Shown: positions 52,342-61,164, numbered from the stretch's first letter. The stretch: 64,000 nucleotides of DNA from Pseudogracilibacillus sp037072025 (GCF_037072025.1 NZ_JAXHDD010000012.1:25359-89358); one strand, 5' to 3'. Translations and numbers: made by a program. The notes: a model not told the origin generated them from the sequence alone.

Positions 52342-53240
52342 TAAACTGTGACACTATTTAATCATCACTAGAAGGAATGACTTGATCTTCAAGATGTTAA
52401 GTCGATTTCAAACATGTCGAGTCGTTTTCCAAGATGTCGAGTCATTTTCCAAGATGTCGAGTCGTTTTCCAAGATGTCGAGTCGATTCCAAACATGTCGA
52501 GTCATTTTCCAAGATGCCGAGTCGATTCCAAACATGTCGAGTCATTTTCTAAGACGTCGAGTCGATTCCAAACATGTCGAGTCATTTTCCAAGACGTCGA
52601 GTCGATTTCAAACATGTCGAGTCATTTTCCAAGACGTCGAGTCGATTCGAAACATGTCGAGTCATTTTCCAAGACGTCGAGTCGTTTTCAAACATGTCGA
52701 GTCATTTTCCAAGATGTCGAGTCGTTTTCCAAGATGTCGAGTCGTTTTCCAAGATGTCGAGTCGTTTTCCAAGATGTCGAGTCGTTTTCCAAGATGCCGA
52801 GTCGATTCGCAACATGTCGAGTCATTTTCTAAGACGTCGAGTCGATTCACAAGATGTCGAGTCATTTTCCAAGATGTCGAGTCGATTTCAAACATGTCGA
52901 GTCATTTTCCAAGATGTCGAGTCGATTTCAAAGATGTCGAGTCGTTTTCCAAGACGTCGAGTCGATTCGCAACATGTCGAGTCATTTTCCAAGATGTCGA
53001 GTCGATTCCAAACATGTCGAGTCATTCTCTAAGATGTCGAGTCGATTTGCAACATGTCGAGTCATTTTCCAAGATGTCGAGTCGATTCCAAACATGTCGA
53101 GTCGTTTTCCAAGACGTCGAGTCGATTTCAAACATGTCGAGTCATTTTCTAAGATGTCGAGTCGATTCGCAATATAGTAATTGCCCCCAAGACATGGGGT
53201 TGATACATAAATAACATGTAGACTCTTCTGTCGCAGTTTA
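52342..53240. mobile_element. TIR-bounded element carrying a 20-bp repeat array (copy 2)
   Basis: Inverted ends TAAACTGTGACA (52342-52353) and TGTCGCAGTTTA (53229-53240, one mismatch) enclose about 39 tandem 20-bp units (about 52391-53171) with no insertion or deletion between units. The inner flanks match those of copy 1 at 7992-8362. The plus-strand units read GTCGAGTCGATTCCAAACAT or GTCGAGTCATTTTCCAAGAT types. Long open frames here (such as 52414-53214) arise because 20-bp repeats without stop codons remain open; they are not genes. Confidence 0.78.
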
Positions 53241-53254
53241 TGGAAAATAAGAAT

Positions 53255-53317
53255 GAAAAAATCCGAACTAATATAAACTTTAATGAAGAAAGTTTGTATT
53301 ATAGTTCAGATTTTCAA
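53255..53317 (-). terminator. Terminator after aromatic cluster 2
   Basis: AAAATCCGAACTA ... AAACTTT and AAAGTTTGTATTATAGTTCAGATTTT form a long imperfect hairpin ending in a T-run on the minus strand. Nearly the same sequence follows gapA at 8391-8452, next to the other copy of the repeat element. Confidence 0.75.
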
Positions 53318-53363
53318 TGATAAAATCATTTTTTCTTAGCCATATTTGAAAACTTTAAAGTAT

Positions 53364-54572
53364 TTAAATCAGCTCCATAATTAATCTTTTTGGTTCTTCA
53401 ATCAGTTCAATAAAACGGTTAGCAAATCGGACCGAATCCGCACCATCTGCAACACGATGATCAAAGGATAAAGAAATATTCATAATGGATCGAATCGCAA
53501 TTTCATCGTCTTTCATCACAACTGGAACACGCTTCGTTTTATGAAAGGCCATTATTCCAGTTTGGGGATGATTAATAATTGGTGTCGCCCAAGTCCCTCC
53601 TAATGGGCCGACATTGCTAATCGTAAATGTTCCCCCTTGCATTTCTTTTACCGTTATTTTCCCTTGTTGCGCTTTTTCGGTTAATTGTTTCATTTCATTA
53701 TGGATTACCCGCAATGATTTTTTATCGACATCACGGAGAACAGGAACAAGCAATCCAGTGTCCGTATCTGTAGCAAGACCAATATGATAAGCTTTATGCA
53801 AGCGAATAATTTCCTGCTCTTCATCAAGTTCTGCATTAAATAGCGGATGCTCTTTAAGCGCCACTACTAATGCTTTTAAGAAAAATGGAACGATTGAAAT
53901 ATCTTCTCCAAACGCTTTCAATTCTTTCCGATACGCTTGTAAATTTGTAATATCTACTTCATCAAAATGCGTTACATGAGGAATAGTGCGAACTGATTGT
54001 GTTAAATTAGTAGCAATTTGTTTGCGAATTCCTTTAAATGGAATTATCTCTACTTCTGTTTTTTCTGGCGTTATTTTTGGATGGGCAGCTTCAGTAATTT
54101 TTTGTGTTTGTTTTTGTTTATTAATGAATGCATAAACATCTTCTTCGGTAACACGTCCTGCCCGCCCTGTACCTGTTATTTTTTCGATATCTACTCCTAA
54201 TTCACGTGCTATTTTTCTCGTATATGGTGCGGCTAATATTCCATTATACCGCTTCGGTAGTGAGTTTCTTTTTTTACCAGCTGACTTTTCCAACCCTTGT
54301 TTATTATCTGCTATCGGTACCGCCTGCTTTTTATGATCATCAATGACCATGATCGTTTCTCCTACCGTAATCGTATCCCCCGGTTTAAAAAATATCGATG
54401 TCACTTTTCCTGCTACAGGGGAAGGTATTTCAGCGACCATCTTATCTGTCTGTATTTCCAGTAACGGTTCATCCACTCCTATTTTGTCACCGACTTTCAC
54501 AAAATAATTTACTATTTCCCCTTCTGTCATCCCTTCACCAATGTCGTGAAATTTAACTTCCAATCCCTCCAC
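53364..54572 (-). CDS. 2-oxoacid dehydrogenase E2, cluster 2
   Basis: A 402-aa paralogue of the E2 at 47168. Lipoyl lysine is in 'IQTDKMVAEIPSPVAGK', the subunit-binding domain is 'AAPYTRKIARELGVDIEKI', and the active site is SFDHRVADGADSVRF. The linker (about residues 85-110) and the region before 'EVIPFKGIRKQIA' are the least conserved between paralogues. GGAGGTGGAGGG precedes a TTG three codons after the GTG at 54572; TTG may be the true start in both copies. Followed by the terminator at 53255. Confidence 0.94.
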   Translation of the reverse strand: MEGLEVKFHDIGEGMTEGEIVNYFVKVGDKIGVDEPLLEIQTDKMVAEIPSPVAGKVTSIFFKPGDTITVGETIMVIDDHKKQAVPIADNKQGLEKSAGKKRNSLPKRYNGILAAPYTRKIARELGVDIEKITGTGRAGRVTEEDVYAFINKQKQTQKITEAAHPKITPEKTEVEIIPFKGIRKQIATNLTQSVRTIPHVTHFDEVDITNLQAYRKELKAFGEDISIVPFFLKALVVALKEHPLFNAELDEEQEIIRLHKAYHIGLATDTDTGLLVPVLRDVDKKSLRVIHNEMKQLTEKAQQGKITVKEMQGGTFTISNVGPLGGTWATPIINHPQTGIMAFHKTKRVPVVMKDDEIAIRSIMNISLSFDHRVADGADSVRFANRFIELIEEPKRLIMELI

Positions 54573-54575
54573 CTC

Positions 54576-55601
54576 CTAAAATTCAACCGAATTTTTTATT
54601 GCGGCTTTGACTCGCTCCGGTGTCGGTACATAATCATGTTCGATCGAAAATAAAGGAACAGGTACATCGAACCCAGTAACACGTTTTATTGGAGATTTTA
54701 AATATAAAAAAGATGTATCATTAATGATTGACGTAATTTCACTTCCAACTCCACCAGTTTCGTGAGCTTCATGGACAATCACTGCCCTGCCTGTTTTTTG
54801 TACAGATTCCGCAATAATATCTTTATCAAGTGGATAAAGAGTTCGTAAATCAATTACTTCAGAAGAAATACCTTCTGCTTCTAATGCCTGTGCTGCTTTT
54901 TCTGCTACAGGAACCATCGCCCCCCAAGCAAAGACGGAAACATCTTTCCCTTCTTTTACATAGGTCCCTTTTCCAATTTCAACCGTATATTTCTCACTAG
55001 GAACCTCTTTACGTGTACCTCTGTATAAACGCATCGGTTCAAGAAATAACACTGGATCCGGATCTTCAATTGATGCAATGAGTAATCCTTTTGCATCGTA
55101 TGCATTAGAAGGGCAGACAACTTTTATTCCTGGCATATGAGTAAAAAGCGCTTCTGCACTATCTGAATGGATTTCAGGCGCCCCAACTCCCGCTCCATAC
55201 GGCGCCCTAATTACCATCGGCAAACTATAAAATCCTAGTGTCCTAGAACGCATGCGTGATACATGTGTTGCGATTTGTTCATATGCTGGATAAATAAACC
55301 CGAGAAACTGAATCTCCACAACTGGCCTTAATCCATTTAAGGCCATCCCAACTGCCGTACCAACGAATCCCGCTTCACTAAGTGGAGTATCGATTACCCG
55401 CTTTTCTCCAAATTCTTTTTGTAGTCCTTCTGTTGCTCTAAAAACTCCACCATTTACCCCAATATCTTCCCCAAGCAATAATACATTTTCATCCTCTGCT
55501 AGCATCGTCTTTAATCCATCCTTAATTGCTTGAATGACATTGTATTTGTTCTGCTTCGTTGTCTTCTTTTGAACTGTTATTCTATTATCCGTCATGACCA
55601 T
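54576..55601 (-). CDS. 2-oxoacid dehydrogenase E1 beta, cluster 2
   Basis: A 341-aa beta subunit with the same motifs as its cluster 1 paralogue ('LLLGEDIGVNGGVFRATEG', 'DTPLSEAGFVGTAVGMALNG', 'GAPEIHSDSAEALF', 'DLRTLYPLDKDIIAESVQKT'). AAGGAGTGG upstream; ATG at 55601 directly after the E1 alpha stop, with a second ATG two codons on. It differs from the first copy mainly in the N-terminal 20 residues and in scattered surface positions, suggesting a fairly old duplication or acquisition of a second cluster. Confidence 0.94.
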   Translation of the reverse strand: MVMTDNRITVQKKTTKQNKYNVIQAIKDGLKTMLAEDENVLLLGEDIGVNGGVFRATEGLQKEFGEKRVIDTPLSEAGFVGTAVGMALNGLRPVVEIQFLGFIYPAYEQIATHVSRMRSRTLGFYSLPMVIRAPYGAGVGAPEIHSDSAEALFTHMPGIKVVCPSNAYDAKGLLIASIEDPDPVLFLEPMRLYRGTRKEVPSEKYTVEIGKGTYVKEGKDVSVFAWGAMVPVAEKAAQALEAEGISSEVIDLRTLYPLDKDIIAESVQKTGRAVIVHEAHETGGVGSEITSIINDTSFLYLKSPIKRVTGFDVPVPLFSIEHDYVPTPERVKAAIKNSVEF

Positions 55602-56663
55602 TTACGATCCACTCCTTCTTAATAATGTTTCTTTCTGTTTTTGAATCGTCCAAGGAGCCTTTTCAAATACATAATCAAACATATCGGCAGGATTTGGTTT
55701 ATCAAAATCCTCCATCTGTTCTACCGCTTCGTTTACTTCGGTTTCAATCTCTTTCCGTGTTTGGTTAATCCATGCTCCATCCCACATTCCATTATTTTTC
55801 ATTACCCGTTCTAATCGTAAAATTGGATCAACCTCATCCCTTATTTGCTCGATCTTTTCTTGATCCCGATATTTGGTCGGGTCATCTGCCGTCGTGTGGG
55901 CACCAAAGCGTATGACGACCGCTTCAATTAATGTTGGACCATCCCCACGCCGCGCTCGGTCTAGCGCTTCTTTTACTGCAAGATGGACAGCAAACACATC
56001 CATTCCATCGACCCGAACCCCCGGTATCCCATAGCTGACCGCTTTTTGAGCTATGGTCTCTGAATTCATCTGTTTTTCTATTGGTACCGAAATCGCATAG
56101 CCATTATTCTGGTTAAAAAAAACGACAGGCGCCTTAAATACACTGGCTATATTTATCCCTTCATGAAAATCGCCTTCCGAGGTTGCTCCGTCTCCAAAAT
56201 AGGCGATACTAGCATTTTTTGTTCCTTTATACATGTCAGCCATTGCAGCACCAGTCGCATGTGGTAAGTGAGTAGCGATCGGAACTGATGCGGGTAGTAT
56301 ACGTTTTGTTAACGATGGAACAGCCCCTTCCACCCGTCCACTCCAGTAGAGAAATAGACGATGAAGTTCCGCACCAAACGCAAGTGCTGCCCCGTGATCT
56401 CGGTAAGTCGGAAACATCCAATCCTTTTCATCTAAAGCGAGAGCGCTCCCTACTTGGGCCCCTTCTTGCCCTTCAAAAGGCACATATGTCCCGATTCGAC
56501 CTTGCCTTTGTAACGCCCTCCCTCTCCTATCGTACGTTCGTAAGCGCAGCATATGATAGTAGAATTTCTTTATATTTTCTTCTGTAATGTCAGACTTATA
56601 TTCTTCTGATACAATATTACCCGCTTGATCTATCAACTGCATTAAAGGAAATTTATCCTTCAT
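55602..56663 (-). CDS. 2-oxoacid dehydrogenase E1 alpha, cluster 2
   Basis: A 353-aa ThDP-dependent subunit. It has 'YFGDGATSEGDFHEGINIAS' and 'FNQNNGYAIS' (ThDP), and 'RFGAHTTADDPTKYRDQEKI'. Cluster 1 has Pro-His where this copy has Ala-His in that loop. It directly precedes E1 beta with no gap and follows the phenylalanine dehydrogenase gene by 26 bases. Substrate inferred as phenylpyruvate or a related 2-oxoacid from the operon partner. Confidence 0.93.
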   Translation of the reverse strand: MKDKFPLMQLIDQAGNIVSEEYKSDITEENIKKFYYHMLRLRTYDRRGRALQRQGRIGTYVPFEGQEGAQVGSALALDEKDWMFPTYRDHGAALAFGAELHRLFLYWSGRVEGAVPSLTKRILPASVPIATHLPHATGAAMADMYKGTKNASIAYFGDGATSEGDFHEGINIASVFKAPVVFFNQNNGYAISVPIEKQMNSETIAQKAVSYGIPGVRVDGMDVFAVHLAVKEALDRARRGDGPTLIEAVVIRFGAHTTADDPTKYRDQEKIEQIRDEVDPILRLERVMKNNGMWDGAWINQTRKEIETEVNEAVEQMEDFDKPNPADMFDYVFEKAPWTIQKQKETLLRRSGS

Positions 56664-56689
56664 TTTAAGCGATCATCCTCTCAATTTAT

Positions 56690-57829
56690 TTATTCATTAA
56701 AATGCCATTTTGGCTTTTTAAACCGACTAAAAAAGTTATTGCGGTTTTTCTGTTCCTCCAATGTTTTTAGGCACTTTCGGTCAGCCGCTTCTAATGTTGA
56801 AATACTTTCTAACGCTGCCTGTTCATAAATTTCTAGTAAAGATGAAAAGATAGTCTTTGTTTTATTGAGCACTCTTTCTTGATTTGCTCCATATAATTCA
56901 TCTGCAACGGAAATTAATCCACCTGCATTTACAATATAATCTGGTGCATATAAAATATTTTTTTGGTGTAGTTCATGGATGAGGGATTCATATTTTAATT
57001 GATTGTTTGCAGAACCTACAATGGCTCTTACTGTTAGTTGGGGTATTGTGTCTTTATTGAGGATTCCGCCCATCGCACAAGGGATAAAAATGTCTGCTTC
57101 TACAGAATAAATCTCATTACTCTTCACAACCGTAACAGGATTTCCTAACTTCTTTCCGATTTGTTCAATTTCCTTTATTGCTTGCTCGTTAAGATCAGTC
57201 ACAATAACATTTGCACCATCTTTTAATAGGTGCTTGCACACTTTAAAACCGACTTTTCCAAGACCTTGGATCGCATATGTTTTACCAGTTAATGCATCAT
57301 TATCAAACAAGTACTTATTCGTCGCTTTAAGCGCATATATAACTCCTATGGCAGTGGGAATGGAAGTATCTCCTCCACCACCATATGCTTCGGGTATACC
57401 ACTAATAAAATTCGTCTCTTTCAACGCTTGCACAAAATCATCCATTGTCGTACCCATATCCGTCCCCGTGTAAAAACGTCCATTTAATGATTCAACATAC
57501 TGCCCAAAAGAGCGAAAAAGAGCGGGTGACTTATCTGTTTGTGGATCTCCTATAATTACTGCTTTTCCACCCCCGAAATCTAAATCTGCTGCTGCACATT
57601 TATATGTCATTCCTTCAGATAAACGAAGCACATCATCAAGTGCCGCCTCAACACTTTCGTACGGATACATACGGGTTCCACCTAAAGCGGGTCCAAGTGT
57701 TGTATCATGAATAGCTATAATTGCCTTGAGTCCGGATTTTGGATCATTACAAAACATCACTTGCTCATGACCGGAAATTTTTTCGAATATATCTTTCTTT
57801 TTCATTTTCGATTTTTCCAATTGTTCCAT
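56690..57829 (-). CDS. Phenylalanine dehydrogenase-type amino acid dehydrogenase, cluster 2
   Basis: A 379-aa paralogue of the enzyme at 50521. Catalytic Lys is in 'GMTYKCAAADLDFGGGKAVI'; the specificity motifs 'FYTGTDMGTTMDDF' and 'YAPDYIVNAGGLISV' again show the phenylalanine-type Gly and Leu; the end is 'NFFSRFKKPKWHFNE'. The start is ATG 57829 with GGGAGGGGATAAG upstream. First gene of cluster 2, about 145 bases from the shared-type promoter. The two copies differ at many positions in the NAD domain, so they may differ in preferred substrate. Confidence 0.88.
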   Translation of the reverse strand: MEQLEKSKMKKKDIFEKISGHEQVMFCNDPKSGLKAIIAIHDTTLGPALGGTRMYPYESVEAALDDVLRLSEGMTYKCAAADLDFGGGKAVIIGDPQTDKSPALFRSFGQYVESLNGRFYTGTDMGTTMDDFVQALKETNFISGIPEAYGGGGDTSIPTAIGVIYALKATNKYLFDNDALTGKTYAIQGLGKVGFKVCKHLLKDGANVIVTDLNEQAIKEIEQIGKKLGNPVTVVKSNEIYSVEADIFIPCAMGGILNKDTIPQLTVRAIVGSANNQLKYESLIHELHQKNILYAPDYIVNAGGLISVADELYGANQERVLNKTKTIFSSLLEIYEQAALESISTLEAADRKCLKTLEEQKNRNNFFSRFKKPKWHFNE

Positions 57830-57966
57830 CAAACTTATCCCCTCCCAAATCTTTCAGTCGGAAACTAGCTGAATGAAAGCGGATACATTTTTATTCTTAC
57901 ATTTAGTTCTTAAAATATATCTAAAATAACATTTAGAGTTTCCAACTAATTCCTAAATTTACTCTT

Positions 57967-57997
57967 AGTATATGCGGTTGACCGTTAACTGTCAACC
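57967..57997 (-). promoter_or_regulatory. SigA promoter with overlapping palindromic operator, cluster 2
   Basis: Minus strand: TTGACA (57990-57995), 17-bp spacer, TATACT (57967-57972). The palindrome GGTTGACAGTTAACGGTCAACC (positions 57976-57997; arms GGTTGAC/GTCAACC around GTTAAC) covers the -35 and most of the spacer. Position and sequence match the cluster 1 site. Confidence 0.84.
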
Positions 57998-58012
57998 GTA
58001 CATAGTGAAAGA

Positions 58013-58045
58013 AAAAAATCTTATTTGAGAAAATAAGATTTTTCT
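58013..58045 (-). terminator. Hairpin between the GntR gene and cluster 2
   Basis: AAAAATCTTATTT and AAATAAGATTTTT form a 13-bp stem with T-runs on both strands. It should stop transcription from the GntR gene before the cluster 2 promoter. Confidence 0.82.
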
Positions 58046-58055
58046 TTGACTAATA

Positions 58056-58316
58056 TTGCGTGTTCAAAAAGGAGGATAAAAAGGACCAAGAAGTTCGAGG
58101 CGACGAAGCTTCGAGCAGCGGACTTTCACAGGATGTGATGACTTCCGTGTTGCCCACAGGACGTGGGCGGTTTTAACGGAAGTTCCCCTGCCGCATTTAG
58201 ATACATGAGCAAAGATCTGGCACGCAGAAAAAGTGCTTTCCTTTTTCAAGGAGCGGAGAAGCAAGTCAACGAAGAAATTCGCAGTGTCATTTTTCCCGGA
58301 CTTTTTGAACATCCTT
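58056..58316 (+). mobile_element. MITE-like element, copy E (261 bp)
   Basis: Starts TTGCGTGTTCAAAA and ends GACTTTTTGAACATCCTT; flanks TAATA and TAGTA are a near-match for a 5-bp duplication. The interior contains a run similar to copy A ('GACCAAGAAGTTCGAGGCG', 'GCACGCAGAAAAAGTGCTTT') plus an insert with 'GGATGTGATGACTTCCG'. Its terminal base completes the TAA stop of the GntR gene. Confidence 0.8.
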
Positions 58317-58957
58317 TAGTAATTAATTTGTTTTAGGACACCGTCTAGCCCTCTTTTAATATGTTCACTCATCATTTGAACAGCTTTAGTTGCATCTTTG
58401 TTCTGAATTGCTTCAAATAATCTTTCATGTTCTTCTAACAAAGTTGGATAAAATGTGGCACCTACCATACTATTTCGCATATAGTGAATTTTTGTTTTTA
58501 TCATATTTAACATCTGAATTAAATGTTTATTATTCGAAGCTTCTACGATTATCGTATGAAATTGTTGATCCAGTTGTTTCAATTCTAGTGCTTGATCAAC
58601 CACTTTTTTTGTTGCTTCTAAATTATTCACTAACTCATCCGTCACTTCTTCTGTTAGGTTGTTGATGGCAAGTTTAACGGCTAATGCCTCTAAACTCTCT
58701 CGACATTGAAAAATCTCAATAATATCCTCGACTGTAGGTTCATAAACTTTTACAAAACCATCATTATAGACAAGGAGTCCGTCTTGGATGAGCATTCGAA
58801 TTGCCTCTCTGACCGGGCCTCTACTGATCCCTAAAGTCCCAGCAACTTTTGCTTCAACGATGCGCTCAGAAGGTTCTCGCTTCCCATCTAATATCGATTG
58901 TTTCAATATATTATATGCCTGTAAATGAAGCGATTCTGGTTTAACGATTTGCCCCAT
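58316..58957 (-). CDS. GntR-family regulator, FadR subgroup
   Basis: A 213-aa regulator. The N-terminal winged HTH (about residues 8-75) has 'VAGTLGISRGPVREAIRMLI', the classic GntR recognition helix region; the C-terminal FCD-type helical domain has the metal/ligand positions 'LDQQFHTIIVEASNN' and 'LLEEHERLFEAIQ'. It lies upstream of aromatic cluster 2 on the same strand. The palindromes over both cluster promoters are the likely targets, with an acyl-CoA or 2-oxoacid as effector; this is inferred from position. AAAGGAGG precedes the ATG. Confidence 0.9.
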   Translation of the reverse strand: MGQIVKPESLHLQAYNILKQSILDGKREPSERIVEAKVAGTLGISRGPVREAIRMLIQDGLLVYNDGFVKVYEPTVEDIIEIFQCRESLEALAVKLAINNLTEEVTDELVNNLEATKKVVDQALELKQLDQQFHTIIVEASNNKHLIQMLNMIKTKIHYMRNSMVGATFYPTLLEEHERLFEAIQNKDATKAVQMMSEHIKRGLDGVLKQINY

Positions 58958-59089
58958 CCCAACACACCTCCTTTTAATTATGTACTTCTATTCCGCTATA
59001 CTTATCATACTATATTTTTTGAATATCCGTTATAAATTGAATAAACAGTCATTATATTGCCATCATTTAACAACCCTTCTTTTGCTCTC

Positions 59090-59684
59090 TTATCTCGATA
59101 TAATTTCAAGTTTTTCATCAATAGGAGTTCTTGCTTTAGGTGGCATAATTTTTTGTGGATACCCTATTTGTAAAACGGCAGCAATTTTTTGTTTTCTCGG
59201 ATTTAACCCGATTTTTCGTACAAATTCTGGATCATGCCATATAAGGTGTGATTGTCCACAACACACCTACTCCATATTTCCATGCAGCCAACTGGACATT
59301 TTGGATAAATGCACAAACTGCTGCATACTCCTCCTCGTACCTAACAGGATCTTCTTCAAACGGTAAATAGATTAGTGCGTGGTGCGGGATATCAAGTAAA
59401 AACTGTTTGATAGATTGAATAGAACGCAATGTTTTTTCATTATTACCGCTGTACTTCATCATACCCAGACGCTGATAGCTTTGGATGATCGCATTTACAA
59501 AAGATTCCTTCCCAGCTTTTTGGTACAATTTAATATTCCAAGGTTCTTTCATATAATGAGTTGGTGCCCATGATGCATATGTAAATATTTCTCTTAACAG
59601 GTTTTCCGGAACCTCTTCCTTTTTGAAATGATGAATGGAACGCCGATTCTTTATGGTCTCTAATACATCGATTGCTATCACCTC
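59090..59684 (-). pseudogene. Frameshifted nitroreductase-family gene
   Basis: Minus strand text 'LETIKNRRSIHHFKKEEVP', 'ASWAPTHYMKEPWNIKLYQ' and 'GVGVLWTITPYM' is an FMN-dependent nitroreductase (YfhC-like). A one-base insertion (GGCATGAT, about 59238) creates a stop; correcting it restores 'HDPEFVRKIGLNPRKQKIAA' and 'LQIGYPQKIMPPKARTPIDE' to a TAA at 59090. The start codon is also doubtful: the GAGGTGAT site points to a non-canonical ATC. Two faults suggest a decaying gene; a sequencing slip in the first is possible. Confidence 0.8.
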
Positions 59685-59736
59685 ATGTATTATTATACAT
59701 GAAAAAAGGTCTCGAACTTGAGACCTTCGAAATTTT

Positions 59737-61164
59737 TTAGAAAAACAGTACGGCAAATAAAGTAGACAAGACTAACCCAATAACAACTGGCAAAAAGCAT
59801 TTTCGCACTAAGTCCATTACTGGAACTCGAGCAAAACCCGCAACAGCAACGAGCGACGACCAAGCAATTAATGTTCCGCCACCAACCCAAATCGCACCCA
59901 TTTGTCCGATGGCTGCAAGGGTTGCTGGATCTATTCCCATTGTTGATCCTAAAGGACCGGCCAACGCACCCGTCAGTGGAAGCCCCGAAAAGCCCGAGCC
60001 ATCAAGACCCGTAATCATTCCAATAAAGAGCATACCAAACGCCGCCAGAAAACCATTACTCGGTATTAAATGCTCACCGGCTAAAATTAATTCAAACAGA
60101 AACGCTGGTGCACCTTCAGCCATCCCGAGTATTGGGGCAGCTGTTTCATCATTTCCTAAAAAGAAGAACCCTGCAATTGGAAGCACAATCCCCATTGCTT
60201 TAAAAGCAAAAATTAAGCCACCAATTATATGCTTGCTTACTTGTTCAAGCGATTCCTTCATATTATTTGTTAACGCCGAAGCAAGTAATAAAAGTAAGGC
60301 TGCTCCACCAATCAATGCTGCTCCCTCTCCACCTTCCATTTCAGCTGTACCGCTAACTTTTGAATAAACCATATATCCAACGATGAATAAAAATGCTATT
60401 GGTACTAAAAATGCAAAGAAATTTCCTTTTTTCTTGTTGAAAATCTGATTACTTTTGCTTGTTTCTTCCTCGTCTGATTCGTTTTTCATCCCTGTTTCTT
60501 CCCATACTTTGAGATGATTTTCAGACGGAGATTGAATTTTTTTTCGTAAAAACAAATATGCTAGACCTATTGCAATAACTCCCGTAATAATAGATAGCAC
60601 TAAAGCACGGTCCGCAACAACACTTACACTTAAATTTGATGCACTAGCACTTAATGTCGGTGCAATTTGAATGATATAGTCGGAAGACAGTGCCATTCCT
60701 TGCCCGGCCAGTGATATCGCAATCCCAGCTCCAAGTGGCGGAAGACCTGCCCTAATTGCAACTGGAATGAGGATCGCTCCCACGAGCGGAACAGCAGGTG
60801 TCGGCCAAAAAAATAGTGAAATAACGTACGTAATGATAATTAAAACGAAATAGGAAACATGCCCATTTACCATGACTTTTTGAAACGGAACGATCATTTT
60901 TTGATCTGCTCCAATATCTTTTAACGACCTGAGTAATGCTGTCATTACTGCGATGATTAAAAATATATCAAATAGAGAACTGGCTGCTACGAGACTTGCA
61001 CGGAACGTCGATTGTAATGCAACACCTAATGATCCCGTATAACTTAGCGCAACGAAGAAGGTGACACCGATTGCCGGGACGACAACATTTTTTCGAAATA
61101 GCATTGTAACAATAATGAGTACCGTCCCAAATAAATAAAGCCAATGAGCCAGTGTTAAAACCAT
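59737..61164 (-). CDS. Large permease, GntP-like (ion transporter superfamily)
   Basis: A 475-aa protein with 12 or more membrane spans split by a charged cytoplasmic loop (about residues 215-250, 'KNESDEEETSKSNQIFNKKK'). Half-repeats such as 'FWPTPAVPLVGAILIPVAIR' and 'GLDGSGFSGLPLTGALAGPL' resemble the discontinuous-helix hairpins of GntP/DctM/CitM-type carriers. The closest named relatives I can recall are gluconate:H+ symporter-like proteins; the substrate is unknown. Its stop region overlaps the longest frame of the nitroreductase, which lies immediately downstream. Confidence 0.7.
   Translation of the reverse strand: MVLTLAHWLYLFGTVLIIVTMLFRKNVVVPAIGVTFFVALSYTGSLGVALQSTFRASLVAASSLFDIFLIIAVMTALLRSLKDIGADQKMIVPFQKVMVNGHVSYFVLIIITYVISLFFWPTPAVPLVGAILIPVAIRAGLPPLGAGIAISLAGQGMALSSDYIIQIAPTLSASASNLSVSVVADRALVLSIITGVIAIGLAYLFLRKKIQSPSENHLKVWEETGMKNESDEEETSKSNQIFNKKKGNFFAFLVPIAFLFIVGYMVYSKVSGTAEMEGGEGAALIGGAALLLLLASALTNNMKESLEQVSKHIIGGLIFAFKAMGIVLPIAGFFFLGNDETAAPILGMAEGAPAFLFELILAGEHLIPSNGFLAAFGMLFIGMITGLDGSGFSGLPLTGALAGPLGSTMGIDPATLAAIGQMGAIWVGGGTLIAWSSLVAVAGFARVPVMDLVRKCFLPVVIGLVLSTLFAVLFF

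Noticed and set aside
52414..53214. Long open frames with protein-like repeats (266, 152, 132 and 107 aa) inside the array
   Set aside because: They occur in several frames of the same 20-bp repeat, which lacks stop codons in those frames. There is no ribosome binding site, and the text is just the translated repeat unit.
58980..59366. 128-aa plus-strand frame
   Set aside because: Antisense to the frameshifted nitroreductase, whose protein text is clear on the minus strand.
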